A DNA stretch of 35,343 nt, taken from the NCBI GenBank assembly GCA_034698045.1, contig JAQGAU010000188.1, positions 1 through 35,343 of the forward strand, in the 5' to 3' direction. How positions within the stretch are numbered: the stretch's first letter is position 1; every line of letters begins with the position of its first letter. This DNA comes from Paramacrobiotus richtersi (Eukaryota; Tardigrada; Eutardigrada; Parachela; Macrobiotidae). Below the pieces are notes generated by a model. It was not told the DNA's origin. It saw only the letters and a program-made list of their open reading frames with translations, and did no database searches. Below, piece after piece: positions 22,101 through 31,503 of the stretch. Both the position numbers and the translations under genes were made by a program.

Positions 22101-23636
22101 TCAAAATTAATTAAAAATAAAAAAGCTGATAAATAATCAGAAAATAAGACCTAAAAATCTCTGTAAAATAATTTAACTACACTTATCAGTCCGAAAAAAT
22201 TTTTAAAAATGCTGAAATTTCAATAAAAGGACGCATTACGATAAAAACCGTACCTGGAAGATCTCGCCCAAATGGTCCGTCAAAAGACTCCGCAGATTGG
22301 CGTACAGCGCTAGTCCACGGTAACCGCTGGTCAAAAATCCATTTTTGAGACTGCTGGTACGCCCACTGCTTCCGGACGGGTCGTTTTCATCGGGGACATC
22401 GATAGCGGTTAAAAAGCTGTACACTTGCCTGTACAAAAAAATAACATGCTCAAAACGTTATGCGACACCAGTGTATCAAATAGATATAACAGAAATCAGC
22501 AAAATAATAAATAAAAAGTTTCAAATATATTGAAATGATAAAGTAGTTTACATTGTTAGCTAGAATTTTTTTACTAATATTCATTAAATAATAACGTAAA
22601 ACAATTGAAATAATACGGTAATATCGACTAGTTATTACAGTTTCTCGATAACGATAATTTCTCATCGAACTAATTGAACGACAATCAGATTGACAATTGT
22701 TCCATTATGTATTTTGCTCATACAATACAGTGCCTATCAGTTCCTGCGATGCGATATGTTCATTTCAATATTTTGTGCGGCTGTCCGCTGAGACTTTAGC
22801 CAGATAACACATCAATAATGACGTTTCGTCTGCCATGAAATTATGACATCATCGACTGCACTCCGGCACCGTCTCCGCACATGAGAAACTGCAGATTTCC
22901 GTGTCCAGAATCTCCAGATCAGAATTATGAGAAACACACCATCCAATGCGTTCAACTTGCTTTTTTTCAAGTTTTATTAAAAATTCACCATAAAAAGGAA
23001 AATAAATTAGACAATCTAAACAAAAAAATTCCAAAAAATCCGTACAAAATTATGCATGATAAAATTAAAAAGTACACAAATAATCTATAATAAATTACAT
23101 TGTAATAACTGCCCTATTAAGTACGTAGTAAACGTTGTAACCCCGGAAGTAAATCGAATGGAAATACACCCATACGCCAATCTAAATTCACAAAATCAAA
23201 AATAACTCCAAAAAAATCTATACAGAATAATGCATAATAAGAGAAAATACACAAATAATCTATAAAAAATACACAATTGTCAATACACAAAAATAATCCA
23301 TAAAAACTACACAATAACTGCATTATCAAGTAGTAAACCTAGCGAACCCGGAAGTAACACGAGAAACATTTCCACAGCGGAAAAATCTCCCAAAAATGGT
23401 AAAACTTACGAGTAGAGTCCAATGTACTCCCTGCGGGTCATGCGCTGCATATCCAGGACACACACCAGACCCGGCCGCAGGTTCTCCCACAGAGCCTCGA
23501 GGGAAACAGTGGTGGGCGCCATACCGAGACACGCACGACACTGGCAGCCTTTCTTACAGCGGGGACCTCCACTGGAGCTCGACGGCTCGGGGTCCGCGTC
23601 GTTCTTGGTGCGTTTGGAGGTGACGACGCTGGACAT
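16179..23636 (-). CDS. CUL1: Cullin-1, scaffold of SCF ubiquitin ligases
   Basis: Scaffold joining Skp1/F-box modules to Rbx1. Fourteen exons in order: 23636-23410, 22428-22254, 21927-21760, 21695-21645, 21407-21317, 21188-21034, 20613-20451, 20238-20000, 19891-19785, 19719-19539, 19118-18909, 18341-17980, 17379-17160, 16259-16179; 809 residues (human 776). The N-terminal Skp1-contact region reads [11 protein letters not shown] (human RYMELYTHVY). Exons 9-11 carry [27 protein letters not shown] and [15 protein letters not shown]; exon 13 carries the neddylation motif IVRVMKTRK with K753 (human K720); the tail ends YSYIA. Exon 1 has an unusual extension with C-x3-C-x-C-x2-C. The best match is CUL1 rather than CUL2-5. 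Some introns hold their own tandem repeats. Nothing is broken. Confidence 0.97.
16315..16424. repeat. Tandem repeat, about 31 bp x 4 (CUL1 last intron)
   Basis: The block ACCGAAAAAATT with AT-rich flanks recurs at about 16324, 16355 and 16388, with a partial copy at 16418. Confidence 0.7.
16744..16880. repeat. Dispersed repeat, long copy B
   Basis: Colinear with 4117-4262 (see there), with core GAGCCACTCTTCTACG at 16818-16833. It lies in the last CUL1 intron, far from the other copy. Confidence 0.55.
16972..17134. repeat. Tandem repeat, about 65 bp x 2.5 (CUL1 last intron)
   Basis: Units open with GG(T)TAAAATCGAA and TATTCCGTATTTTAATTCG-like blocks at 16972, 17039 and 17101. The last unit runs to within 26 bp of the exon 13 donor. 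Confidence 0.8.
17490..17870. repeat. Tandem repeat, about 131 bp x 3 (CUL1 intron 12)
   Basis: Diverged units marked by CACAGACGGCAGTAA-type blocks near 17541, 17673 and 17804, and by ATTATGAATAATTTA upstream of each later block. Confidence 0.7.
18465..18865. repeat. Tandem repeat, about 138 bp x 3 (CUL1 intron 11)
   Basis: Units marked by CTAAGAAGTCAACTAT and variants near 18477, 18613 and 18754, each followed by a CGCTATTTATTT-like block and ATTTATCCGATAATTTATTT in two of them. Confidence 0.7.
19230..19395. repeat. Low-complexity TTTATATTATTTTA tract (CUL1 intron 10)
   Basis: Simple AT-rich tract dominated by TTATATTATTTTACTT-like units. Open frames across it are low-complexity artefacts. 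Confidence 0.7.
20690..20960. repeat. Tandem repeat, about 50 bp x 5 (CUL1 intron 6)
   Basis: Units marked by TTC(G/A)G(T/C)AAAATGG and AATAAATAA recur near 20704, 20759, 20814, 20859 and 20913. Confidence 0.7.
23005..23365. repeat. Tandem duplication, about 175 bp x 2 (CUL1 intron 1)
   Basis: The region from AATCTAAA through ACACAAATAATCTATA, AACTGC and AGTAAAC to CCCGGAAGTAA near 23140 is repeated, diverged, from about 23180 to 23356. The rest of intron 1 (22429-23004) shows no coding sequence. Confidence 0.55.
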
Positions 23637-24340
23637 GCTTACGGCATCGCCTACAAAGGTTTTCGTGTTAACTTTTCTACGATGACATCAGAAATCGTCA
23701 TTGGAACAGCGAATTTTGCCTTGGGGGTATTTTTTTACATTTATGACAATTATTATGACATTATGCTGTAATTCCCTGTAATGCTCGTTGGGTCGAAAGG
23801 ATACAGAAATTTTTTTATTTTTAAAATAAAATTTAGAAAAGAATTTTTAAGCTGTAACAGGAAGTAAACGGTTGAGACAATCTTCAAAATGAGCTAAAAT
23901 TGAGGAAGAACCAGAAGGAAAACTCTGGCGCATTTCTACTGACATCTTCACCTTGATATTCCATTTTCAGGCATTCTATCCAGTACGTCTTTATTTATTG
24001 CAATAATCAATATTTATGATTTATTCACCTGTGGGTTGCGGATCGTCAAATCGCGGTCAGGAGGAAAACAAAGAAAAACTAGAACTAAGAAGCTGGGCAA
24101 GAAAGTGCGATTAGAGCTAGCAGCTTAATTCTACAAACCGTGCGCAAAATCGAACCAGGAAAACAAAGTACGACAAAGGCCACAAAGCCAGCAGACGCAT
24201 GTGTGAAATAAAATTCAGGCGGAAAAAGAAACCCTTGTCAAATGAAAATGACGAAAGAGTTGTGTTTGAACGCGCCAGAACGGAGAAGCGGCAAAAACTC
24301 CGCTTACGTCTGTAACGAGAAGATTTTGGGGCGGTCCGAT
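23637..24340 (-). promoter_or_regulatory. CUL1 5' leader and promoter
   Basis: An acceptor TTTGTAG lies before 23650 and a donor CACAG|GTGAAT before 24028, so a leader intron of 23651-24028 is likely; the same intron exists in both truncated copies. The last 14 leader bases hold a minimal upstream frame, ATG CCG TAA (23647-23639), ending two bases before the real ATG. The block GGCGGTCCGAT at 24330-24340 recurs upstream of both other copies. Confidence 0.5.
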
Positions 24341-24910
24341 CAGATCAAAACCGCTACGGGAATCAACGGATCGCATGACGCACCTGCTTCGGAGATACGT
24401 ATCGATCGGCGATTCTAGGCGTGGCAAATACGTGATCTGTATGCGGTGTGTGCGTGATAAACTAATCATTCTATTTTTCGTAAACACGGCGGCAATGCTT
24501 CCGCTGTTTCAAAAATACGTTAATGTTTAACTTTTGTATATTTTTTTGGCAAAAGTTTTACGAATACAGTGTGTAATACACGCATGATCATTATTTTTGT
24601 CATATGCACAGTTCCGTTTCTCATGATAAAAACCGTGAAAAAACCGGCTCTAAAAACCCGAACAAATTGTAATTAATTTAATACGTAATTAATCTGATAT
24701 TGTAACCATGTAAGTATTCTTTTTGCACTTTGTTTGCTGCAAAAATTGCACAAATATTTCCACCGATGTTACCTTTCAAACAAAATGAAAAACACGACAA
24801 AAAATCAACAGTTAATCAGAAAAATTAACTGCACATTTTTAACACAAAACGTAATCTACACAAAGCTCCAACCCACAGCAAACCGTTACCAAATCACCAA
24901 AATTCCAAGT
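24341..24910. other. Spacer between CUL1 promoter and small membrane-protein gene
   Basis: No gene seen. AT-rich from about 24480, with a short imperfect hairpin (AACTTTTG ... CAAAAGTT, about 24528-24556). Confidence 0.4.
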
Positions 24911-25294
24911 TTACTTGGCCACAGCAACCGCACTCGGCACCTTCACCGGGGAGGCCGTCACCGCCTGCTTATCCGCTTTGAGCGCCCGGGCGGCCTTGAA
25001 GCGTCGCGTCCTGAGCACGTCGCTGGCAATGGCCCAGACGGTGAACAGGGGGACGATTACGGCCCACTTGTAGCGGCGGACGACACTCCACACGGTCCGC
25101 CTCTTCTTGGCTTCCCGTTCGGCAGCGCGAGCGGCGGCCGAGGGGGGCAGGTAGGGGGAGCGGAGGTCCCCGGGGAAGACGCGGGAATTGGACGACTGGG
25201 GGTCGGAGCTGATGGTTGTCATGCTGGAGGATGAGGCTTGTCGAAGGGTGATGGTGTGGGAGCGGAAGATAAAGTTTGGTGTAGATAATAACAT
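24911..25294 (-). CDS. Uncharacterised small single-span membrane protein
   Basis: One intronless frame of 127 residues from the first ATG (25294), or 103 from a second ATG at 25222, which begins MTTISSDPQ. I do not recognise the family. Visible parts from the second start: a Ser/Pro-rich head with SPYLPPSAAA, a basic stretch (EREAKKRRTVW), one hydrophobic segment of about 20 residues (KWAVIVPLFTVWAIASDVL), a second basic stretch (RTRRFKAARALKADK) and an Ala/Val-rich end. The strong GC bias at third positions contrasts with the AT-rich flanks and supports real coding sequence. It sits between the CUL1 promoter and the truncated cullin copies, where the equivalent interval behind the other copies is only 0.1-0.35 kb, so it was either inserted here or lost from the others. 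Orientation and topology are not certain. Confidence 0.6.
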   Translation of the reverse strand: MLLSTPNFIFRSHTITLRQASSSSMTTISSDPQSSNSRVFPGDLRSPYLPPSAAARAAEREAKKRRTVWSVVRRYKWAVIVPLFTVWAIASDVLRTRRFKAARALKADKQAVTASPVKVPSAVAVAK

Positions 25295-26130
25295 CCTCCA
25301 GTCCGGAAACGGGAGAAATGCAAAGCGCGATGATTTTTCAGTTTCTAAAGATTTCTTCGTGTAACGCGGTGAACAGGAATCAGAGACCTATTCTGTATTC
25401 GCAAGTAATATGCGATGATCTAGCCATCTCCACACAAATTATAAAATGGCTATCAAATTTTGACGCCAAAAAGTTAAGAATCCAAAGGGAAATGGTAAAG
25501 GGAAGTGATTTTAAATTTTTTTGATCCGAGTTTTTTATGCGATGCAAATTCCAAGCTACCAGTTCCAAAAGCAATGGAATTCGGTTAATTCCATAAACAA
25601 ATGGAACTCCATCTCTCACATTTATTTGAAAGATCAACGACTTACTATATGAATAGATATTTAGATATAGTAAGTTCCTGGAAAGATGCAAAATGTTTAC
25701 GCTGGTTGGGTCAATGTGCTATGCTTATGAAAACTTATTGGTGAAACTAAAATGATTAGCTTTGTAGCCTCTGTTAGTAGTTTACTAGTTTTGATGGTCT
25801 GCGCAGTAGGAAGATTCCAAAATGCAAACCGGAGCAACCGTAAGCGGAAAAAGATTCCCGTTCCTAATTGGATTTCCCATCTCTAAAGGACAACGCCCAG
25901 CACGGACCCCAATCGAGTCATTCACGCGAATATTAATTATGCTTTCTTGTCCATATTTCAGTGCATAAACATTTTAAGTAGTTCTGGTTGTGAATTTCCC
26001 ACAATATATTTCCACCAAAAATGGATGCACTGAGTTTATATGTACTTAAGTTTTATTCATGAAAAGTGAACTAAAAATGGTGCAAATGAATTAAAACTAC
26101 AATTATTTATGGACTAATTTTTCCCGCATT
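25295..26130. other. Spacer with cullin-unit boundary sequence
   Basis: No gene seen. A hairpin with perfect 11-bp arms (ACTTACTATAT, 25640-25650, and 25665-25675) is present. Around 25820-25910 is a block (TGCAAACCG..., then CCATCTCTAA, then GGACAA/CCCGGAC-like sequence) that recurs near 30331 and 35014-35085; it marks the edge of the repeated cullin unit. Confidence 0.5.
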
Positions 26131-26193
26131 CTCAATAGATTTTCTGCACTGCCTAAATCACAGATGTTCCATTCCTGAGCAGTTTCAAAGTAT

Positions 26194-26440
26194 TTTATTG
26201 AGCAACCTCCGAAGCAGAAAAATACACAATAATTGTGCTGCATCTTGAAAAACATTCAAACTTTCAATACTGCAAAAATGAGAATACAGCGATTATAAAA
26301 CGAAAAATTCCAAAGCAGCGGTTCTTGGGGAAAATAGTGTAAAAGCGGTACTAAACATCGTCACGAATTAAGATCAATAAAAGCAATGACACAAGATCCA
26401 TCTCCCGTACAACTAATTCAAAACAATTCTCCAATGCAGG
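26194..26440 (-). terminator. 3' untranslated region and poly(A) signal of truncated cullin copy 2
   Basis: Minus-strand AATAAA at 26194-26199 inside a block matching the CUL1 3' untranslated region (15890-16178) and that of copy 3. Confidence 0.55.
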
Positions 26441-26505
26441 CAATGTTCTGATTGGTCATCCTCGTCGCGTTTCAAGCATCCGCTATCAAATCAGAATCTC
26501 GGTAC
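26440..26505 (-). pseudogene. Relic of the last CUL1 exon behind copy 2
   Basis: On the minus strand this matches CUL1 exon 14 (GAGATTCTGATT, AAACGCGACGAGGATGACCA) but the old frame is interrupted and the CAG acceptor has become CCGAG. If exon 7 splices to this AG (exon from 26497), the copy-2 protein would end DSDLIADA, a new short tail with the stop at 26472. That splice is inference. Confidence 0.6.
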
Positions 26506-26796
26506 ATTTTTCGATTAACAAATAAACATGAACAGGGCACAAAAATTCACATAAATATAGCAAACAATTTTTAAAAATACAAAATTCAAATACTATAAAG
26601 AAGACATGCAAAAAAATTCAAGAAATTTATAACCTTTAAAAATAAATAAATAAACAATACAAATAAATAATAAAAAAGGTTACAGTTTACTCAAATTATT
26701 CAAAATAAAATTTGAGTTAGTCAGAAAAACAAATGATTCTGTAGTCTATAATTGTACTCTAACAACCCAACACATCACCAGAATACACGCCCTCAC

Positions 26797-29644
26797 CTTC
26801 GACTTTCTCCGGTGGGAAAAAGTCGGCAAACTCTTTTTTGTCCAAGATGTTATGATGTGGAATGATCAGCGCTTCCTCCAGCACTTTAAACAACGCCGGT
26901 AACGTAGATTCGTGAAGATACTTGGTCGCGCGGTCCTTTTCCTCCGTCAAACGAGTGCGCACCTACAACGGGACATCCCAAAAAATTACTCAAAAATAAT
27001 ACATTTTTTGTGAAATTATAAACGGCAATTAAGTAAATATAATAAAATATCAAAAGGCTATTCGTGATTAAATAAATAAAGTACACAAATGAAGGAGCTA
27101 ACCGGGAAAACGTTTACAAATCATTGCAAGCGCTAACAACGAATTATTAATGTATTATTTAATTATTAGATATAGTATTATTTGTACAAATAATATAATT
27201 ATAAAATAACTAATTATTATTAATATAATAATAATTATTAATAAAATTAATAAAGGAACGGTGGATACAAAATTACAGATCTCAAGAAACATAAAAAATT
27301 GATAAAATCAATGGTATGATAAAGAAGACAACATGAAGTACACAAATTTAACGGTAACATACTTTCTTAATGTAGTCACTGGCGGAGTTCCCCTGCAGAA
27401 AGAGACTGCTCTCCGACACATAATACGTCTTCGTCTCCTCCAAAAACTTCTCTTCGAAGACGGTCTGGTAGAGTTTCAAGCTGGTATCCCGGTCGTTGGG
27501 CCGGGTCGCAATGTCCAATTCCACTGCAATCCAATAAAGAAAATTATCATTAAAGGTCAAATAGAATAGTCCAAATAATTACGTAAATATTCGATAAATA
27601 CAAATTAATTAAGCCGATTATCCAGTAATATTTTTTACGATAAATGATAAATCTGTACATAATATTATCATTATATATACGCTAACAAGAGCATTTATGT
27701 ACTTTCGTAACAATATAATATTTTTTCAATATTTATAAGAATAGTCAATGAATTAATGCACCAAAAAAACACATATTAACGACAGATGTACTGAACAGGA
27801 AATATAAACCTGACACTCAAGAAGCGTATTTCTGATTCTTCAGCTGACGAAATTCTCACCAAAGTTATCGATCATCTCCCGCAGAAGCTGGCCGTTGATG
27901 ACCTGTCCATTCCGATCTGCTGCGTACATATCCAACACGGCGCGAATAACCTGTTCGATCGACAAAACTGACAATGGACACAAAATAAACCACAATACAA
28001 ACAAAAATATGTAAACTGAACATAAATTTATGCCAGCATTGTTGGACTCAGCAATCAGTTACATAAGGATAAAAAACCGTAAGACAAGTACACAAAATCG
28101 CAAATAATTACAAAGGCAGTTTACGGATTAAGGAACCGTTACAACAACAAAAAATCGAAAAACAAACAAAAAACCCCACTAAAACAAGAGCAAAACTCGT
28201 ACCAGATAAATGTACAGTAAAAATTAACAAATGAAAGAAAAAGCCTCCGACAAAACATACGACAAACCTGTGCTTCCAGCGGCTTGAGCAGCTGATCCTT
28301 CCAGTGCAGCAAACATGTCTAAAAGACAATCACCCCATCCGATTAAAATCTTCGTCAACTAATGTAATAATATTTAAGAAAATAATTCCAATATAAAATC
28401 TTACTAAAATACATTACATTAATCAATATTGTTATCAAAATAATATATATTAAAGTTCAAAGATAATATATACCCAATTTAGAATTTTGCTACATATAAT
28501 TAAGCCTTTCAATTAATTAACAAAATTTAATATTACAGAGAAATATTAAATTACCCCATTAAATATTAATTATTAATATTAAATTACCCCATAAACAGTG
28601 AGTTGATCGGACGTCTGCTCCATTTCGTATTTGAGATGAAAACGGTCCATGTACTCGCAAATACCGCTGATCCTCTGCGAGGAGATGCGGAAATCCTTCC
28701 AGCCGGCGTAGTAGTGCTGCAGGAGGGCATCACCTTGATGCGCACTGATTTGCTGAAACAAACGAATAAAACTACTTTCCATGACAAGAAACCGATGAAA
28801 TGAATGCCTCTATGTCTCCGAATCGATAAAGCTTCTTTTCCTCCCTAACTGTTCAATCAAAAAAACAGTAAAAATGGAATAATAATTGACAGTTCACGAA
28901 AAAATTCAAATTTATTCATACTAGTCCAAAAATAAAAAAATTAAAGAAAAATAAAAACCGAGGGTTTCTGCAAAATATTGTTTATTATCCATATGATGCA
29001 AACGAGTGAATAAAATATGTTAGAAATAAAATATAAAATAAATAAAATATGTCACAAATGTATACCTGGAGGATCTCGTCAAAATGCTCAGTTAAGACAC
29101 CCCGCACCTTGGCGAAGAGCGCTACTTGACGACTGCTAGCGGATGGGACCGATGGGCCGTCCAGGCTATCGAATGCGGTCAAGTAGGCGTACACTTGTCT
29201 GTCAACAAAAGGAAATATGAAAATGATATTACAAGTATTATCAAATATAAAAACTCAATAAAAAAGCCAATAGAAAATTCAAAACAAATCGAAAAATTGT
29301 AAGTAGCGTCATTCTACTTGTAATCTACGCAAGAAATTCAAAAAAAAATTGATACAATAAATGAATAAAATAATACTCTATAAGTAGCAACGCTGTGTAC
29401 AAATGCTGCAAGACATGAACAGAAAAACAACGAAAATAGGGCGGACTTACGAATAAAGTCCAATGTATTCCCGTTTGCTCATTTGCTGCATGTGGAGTTC
29501 AGAAACCAGAGCAGGATGTAGTCTGACCCACAGGGCGTCGAGGGAAGAAGTCGCGGACGGCATATTACAGCGAGGACCTCGGCTACTGCCACCGGAGGTC
29601 GACGGCTCGGGCTCCGCGTTCTTGGAGCTGACGGCGCTGGACAT
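26797..29644 (-). CDS. Truncated cullin-1 paralogue, N-terminal half only (copy 2)
   Basis: Seven exons in order: 29644-29451, 29198-29066, 28752-28588, 28318-28268, 27950-27860, 27523-27363, 26962-26797, with phases identical to CUL1; about 320 residues plus a short tail. It keeps the Skp1-contact helix ([11 protein letters not shown]) and the following cullin repeats, for example [36 protein letters not shown] (identical to CUL1) and VFEEKFLEETK. It has no exons 8-13, so no cullin-homology domain, Rbx1 site or neddylation lysine. Every frame is open and every intron has GT-AG ends. Exon 2 is 14 codons shorter than in CUL1. If the last donor is not used, the frame closes after GEGVYSGDVLGC at 26759. 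The intact frames argue for a working gene that could bind Skp1/F-box proteins unproductively; a young pseudogene is the alternative. Confidence 0.85.
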
Positions 29645-30245
29645 ATTACTGCGATCACCTACAAGGGTGTTTTCAATGAAATCATGATTTGTAGTCAATA
29701 TTTCATGAACGATGACAAGATGCAATCAAGAAATGTTCAGAATAAGCCCAGATTAAGGAAGAATCCAGTTGGATCCTCATTCTCCCGCGCATTTATACGG
29801 TTCACTGTGATGCCTATTGATTCCATTCTGCTACAGTCTCACAGACAAACTAGTCCCATTCGTGATAAACGTGTTTATTGATAATTTAATACTCACCTGT
29901 GGATGGTTAATTCGCGGACAGGATGAAACTTCGAGAAAAACTGGAATCCGGATAATATTCGGGAATTCGGAAACGAGAACTGGAATTCGGAAACGAGAAT
30001 CTGAGAATCAAGGTAAAAAGTCAGAAAGGATGTTCATTTTCAATCCTAAAAAAACTAACCAGCCGTGTGCAAAAATTCCGCCAGGAAAAAAGGACAAGAA
30101 AAGGCCTGAAACACACAGACAAAGAGAAACCCTGCCAAATTAAACGACGAAAGAGTACGCGCCAGAACTCGTGCGGTAGGCATCCGGAATCGTCGGACCG
30201 CCCCTAAATCAGCCGGAGATGATTTATGGGCGGTCCGATGATTCC
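29645..30245 (-). promoter_or_regulatory. Leader and promoter of copy 2, with a long hairpin
   Basis: Leader intron 29659-29896 (donor CACAG|GTGAGT, acceptor CTTGTAG) matches CUL1. The GGCGGTCCGAT block lies at 30229-30239 inside a hairpin whose 25-nt arms (30186-30210 and 30221-30245) match at 23 positions around a 10-nt loop, so the motif is present in both orientations. Confidence 0.6.
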
Positions 30246-30642
30246 GATCCCGAATCGGATCAACAGATTTCGGATTCCGGTTGGTTGCAAGATCCACTGC
30301 CACATTCCATTCCACCAACCAACGGAATCCCCATCTCTAAAAGACGCCAAACCCGGACCGAGTCTTGTTCTGCAGCTTTCGAGCGAATATTTCTAGTATT
30401 CTGATTTATGAAGCTTTCATAATTTCAGTGCATTTTAATGCAGTTATGATTGTGAATTTCCCATATGCTAATTTCACCCACAAATTGATGTGTTAAGTTT
30501 TTTGTACATATGTTTTACTTAAGAAAAGTAAAGCCGTGCACTGACAGATTTTTCTTGAAAATTTCCAGAAGATTTTCGGCGCTGTCAGAAGACTGTAAAT
30601 CACAAACGTTTCATTCCACAGCAGTTTGAAGTTTCAAACTAT
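30246..30642. other. Spacer between cullin units
   Basis: No gene. Carries the unit-edge block CCATCTCTAA (about 30331) and sequence shared with 25870-26190, including TGATTGTGAATTTCCCA-like blocks. Confidence 0.5.
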
Positions 30643-30912
30643 TTTATTGAGCAACTTCCGAAGCAAAAGACATAGATCATTTTGGCTTCATTTGGAAAAA
30701 CATTCACAGTTGTAATACTGACTGCAGAAATACGAAAACACCGCATACAAAATGAAAAATCCCAAGACACAAAGGTTCGCATGGAAAATATGGAACAAAC
30801 TGTGACAGTGGCACAAAACATTATCACGGATTAAGATCAATAAAAGCCAAAAAAGAACTATCCACCAGATCGATGTCAAGTAATCCACAAAGCAATTCTC
30901 CTCAATATTCAG
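30643..30912 (-). terminator. 3' untranslated region and poly(A) signal of truncated cullin copy 3
   Basis: Minus-strand AATAAA at 30643-30648 in a block matching the 3' regions of CUL1 and copy 2. Confidence 0.55.
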
Positions 30913-30979
30913 GCAATAATGTACTGTTTTGGTCATCCTCGTCGCTTTTCATGAATTCCCTATCAATCAGAATCTCGGT
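30913..30979 (-). pseudogene. Relic of the last CUL1 exon behind copy 3
   Basis: The minus strand still reads EILIDREFMKSDEDDQ in the old cullin frame (CUL1: [16 protein letters not shown]). But exon 7 ends in phase 1 and would join it out of frame at the AG before 30973, giving DSD and a stop at about 30963. The tail is therefore a relic unless another exon joins it. Confidence 0.6.
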
Positions 30980-31431
30980 TGAATTTACGTCCATTGAATA
31001 CAAACGCACGCGACAGCAATCATAAGAAAAACTTCAATAAATAAAACTGCAAAAATTAAAGCGATAAAAGTTCATAAAACACATGAGTACAGCGAAAAAA
31101 ATGTTGAAATAAAACTCGGATCATATGCCGAAAAATTTCAAGAAAAATTCTAATTTGATGGAAAATGAGAATGTCCAAGGTGAGCAAAACCAGTAACGAT
31201 TACTAAAATTTCAAAGTTCACTCTAAATATTCAGAATTAATTTAGATACTGAATATACTAGATATACATATTATTAAATTGTTTAAATTATTTTATTATT
31301 TAAATACATTGAACATATTATTTAAATATATTACTTAAATGCATTCAAAAATACATTAAGTAGAATGATTTAAAATCACATTATTCGATACTGTATCCGT
31401 AGCGAATTATTAACAACATCACACAATCAAC

Positions 31432-31503
31432 GCCCTCACCTTGGACTTTCTCATGCGTCAAAAAGTCGCCCTCACCTTGGACTTTCTCATGCGTCAAAAA
31501 GTC
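31432..31503 (-). repeat. 36-bp tandem duplication across the exon 7 donor of copy 3
   Basis: 31432-31467 and 31468-31503 are identical or nearly so. On the gene strand each ends in the donor CCAAG|GTGAGG, so exon 7 has two successive in-phase donors (after 31476 or 31440), differing by 12 codons. Confidence 0.9.

Noticed and set aside
23396-23685. Plus-strand frames opposite CUL1 exon 1
   Set aside because: Shadow frames over the GC-rich first cullin exon, with no homologous features.
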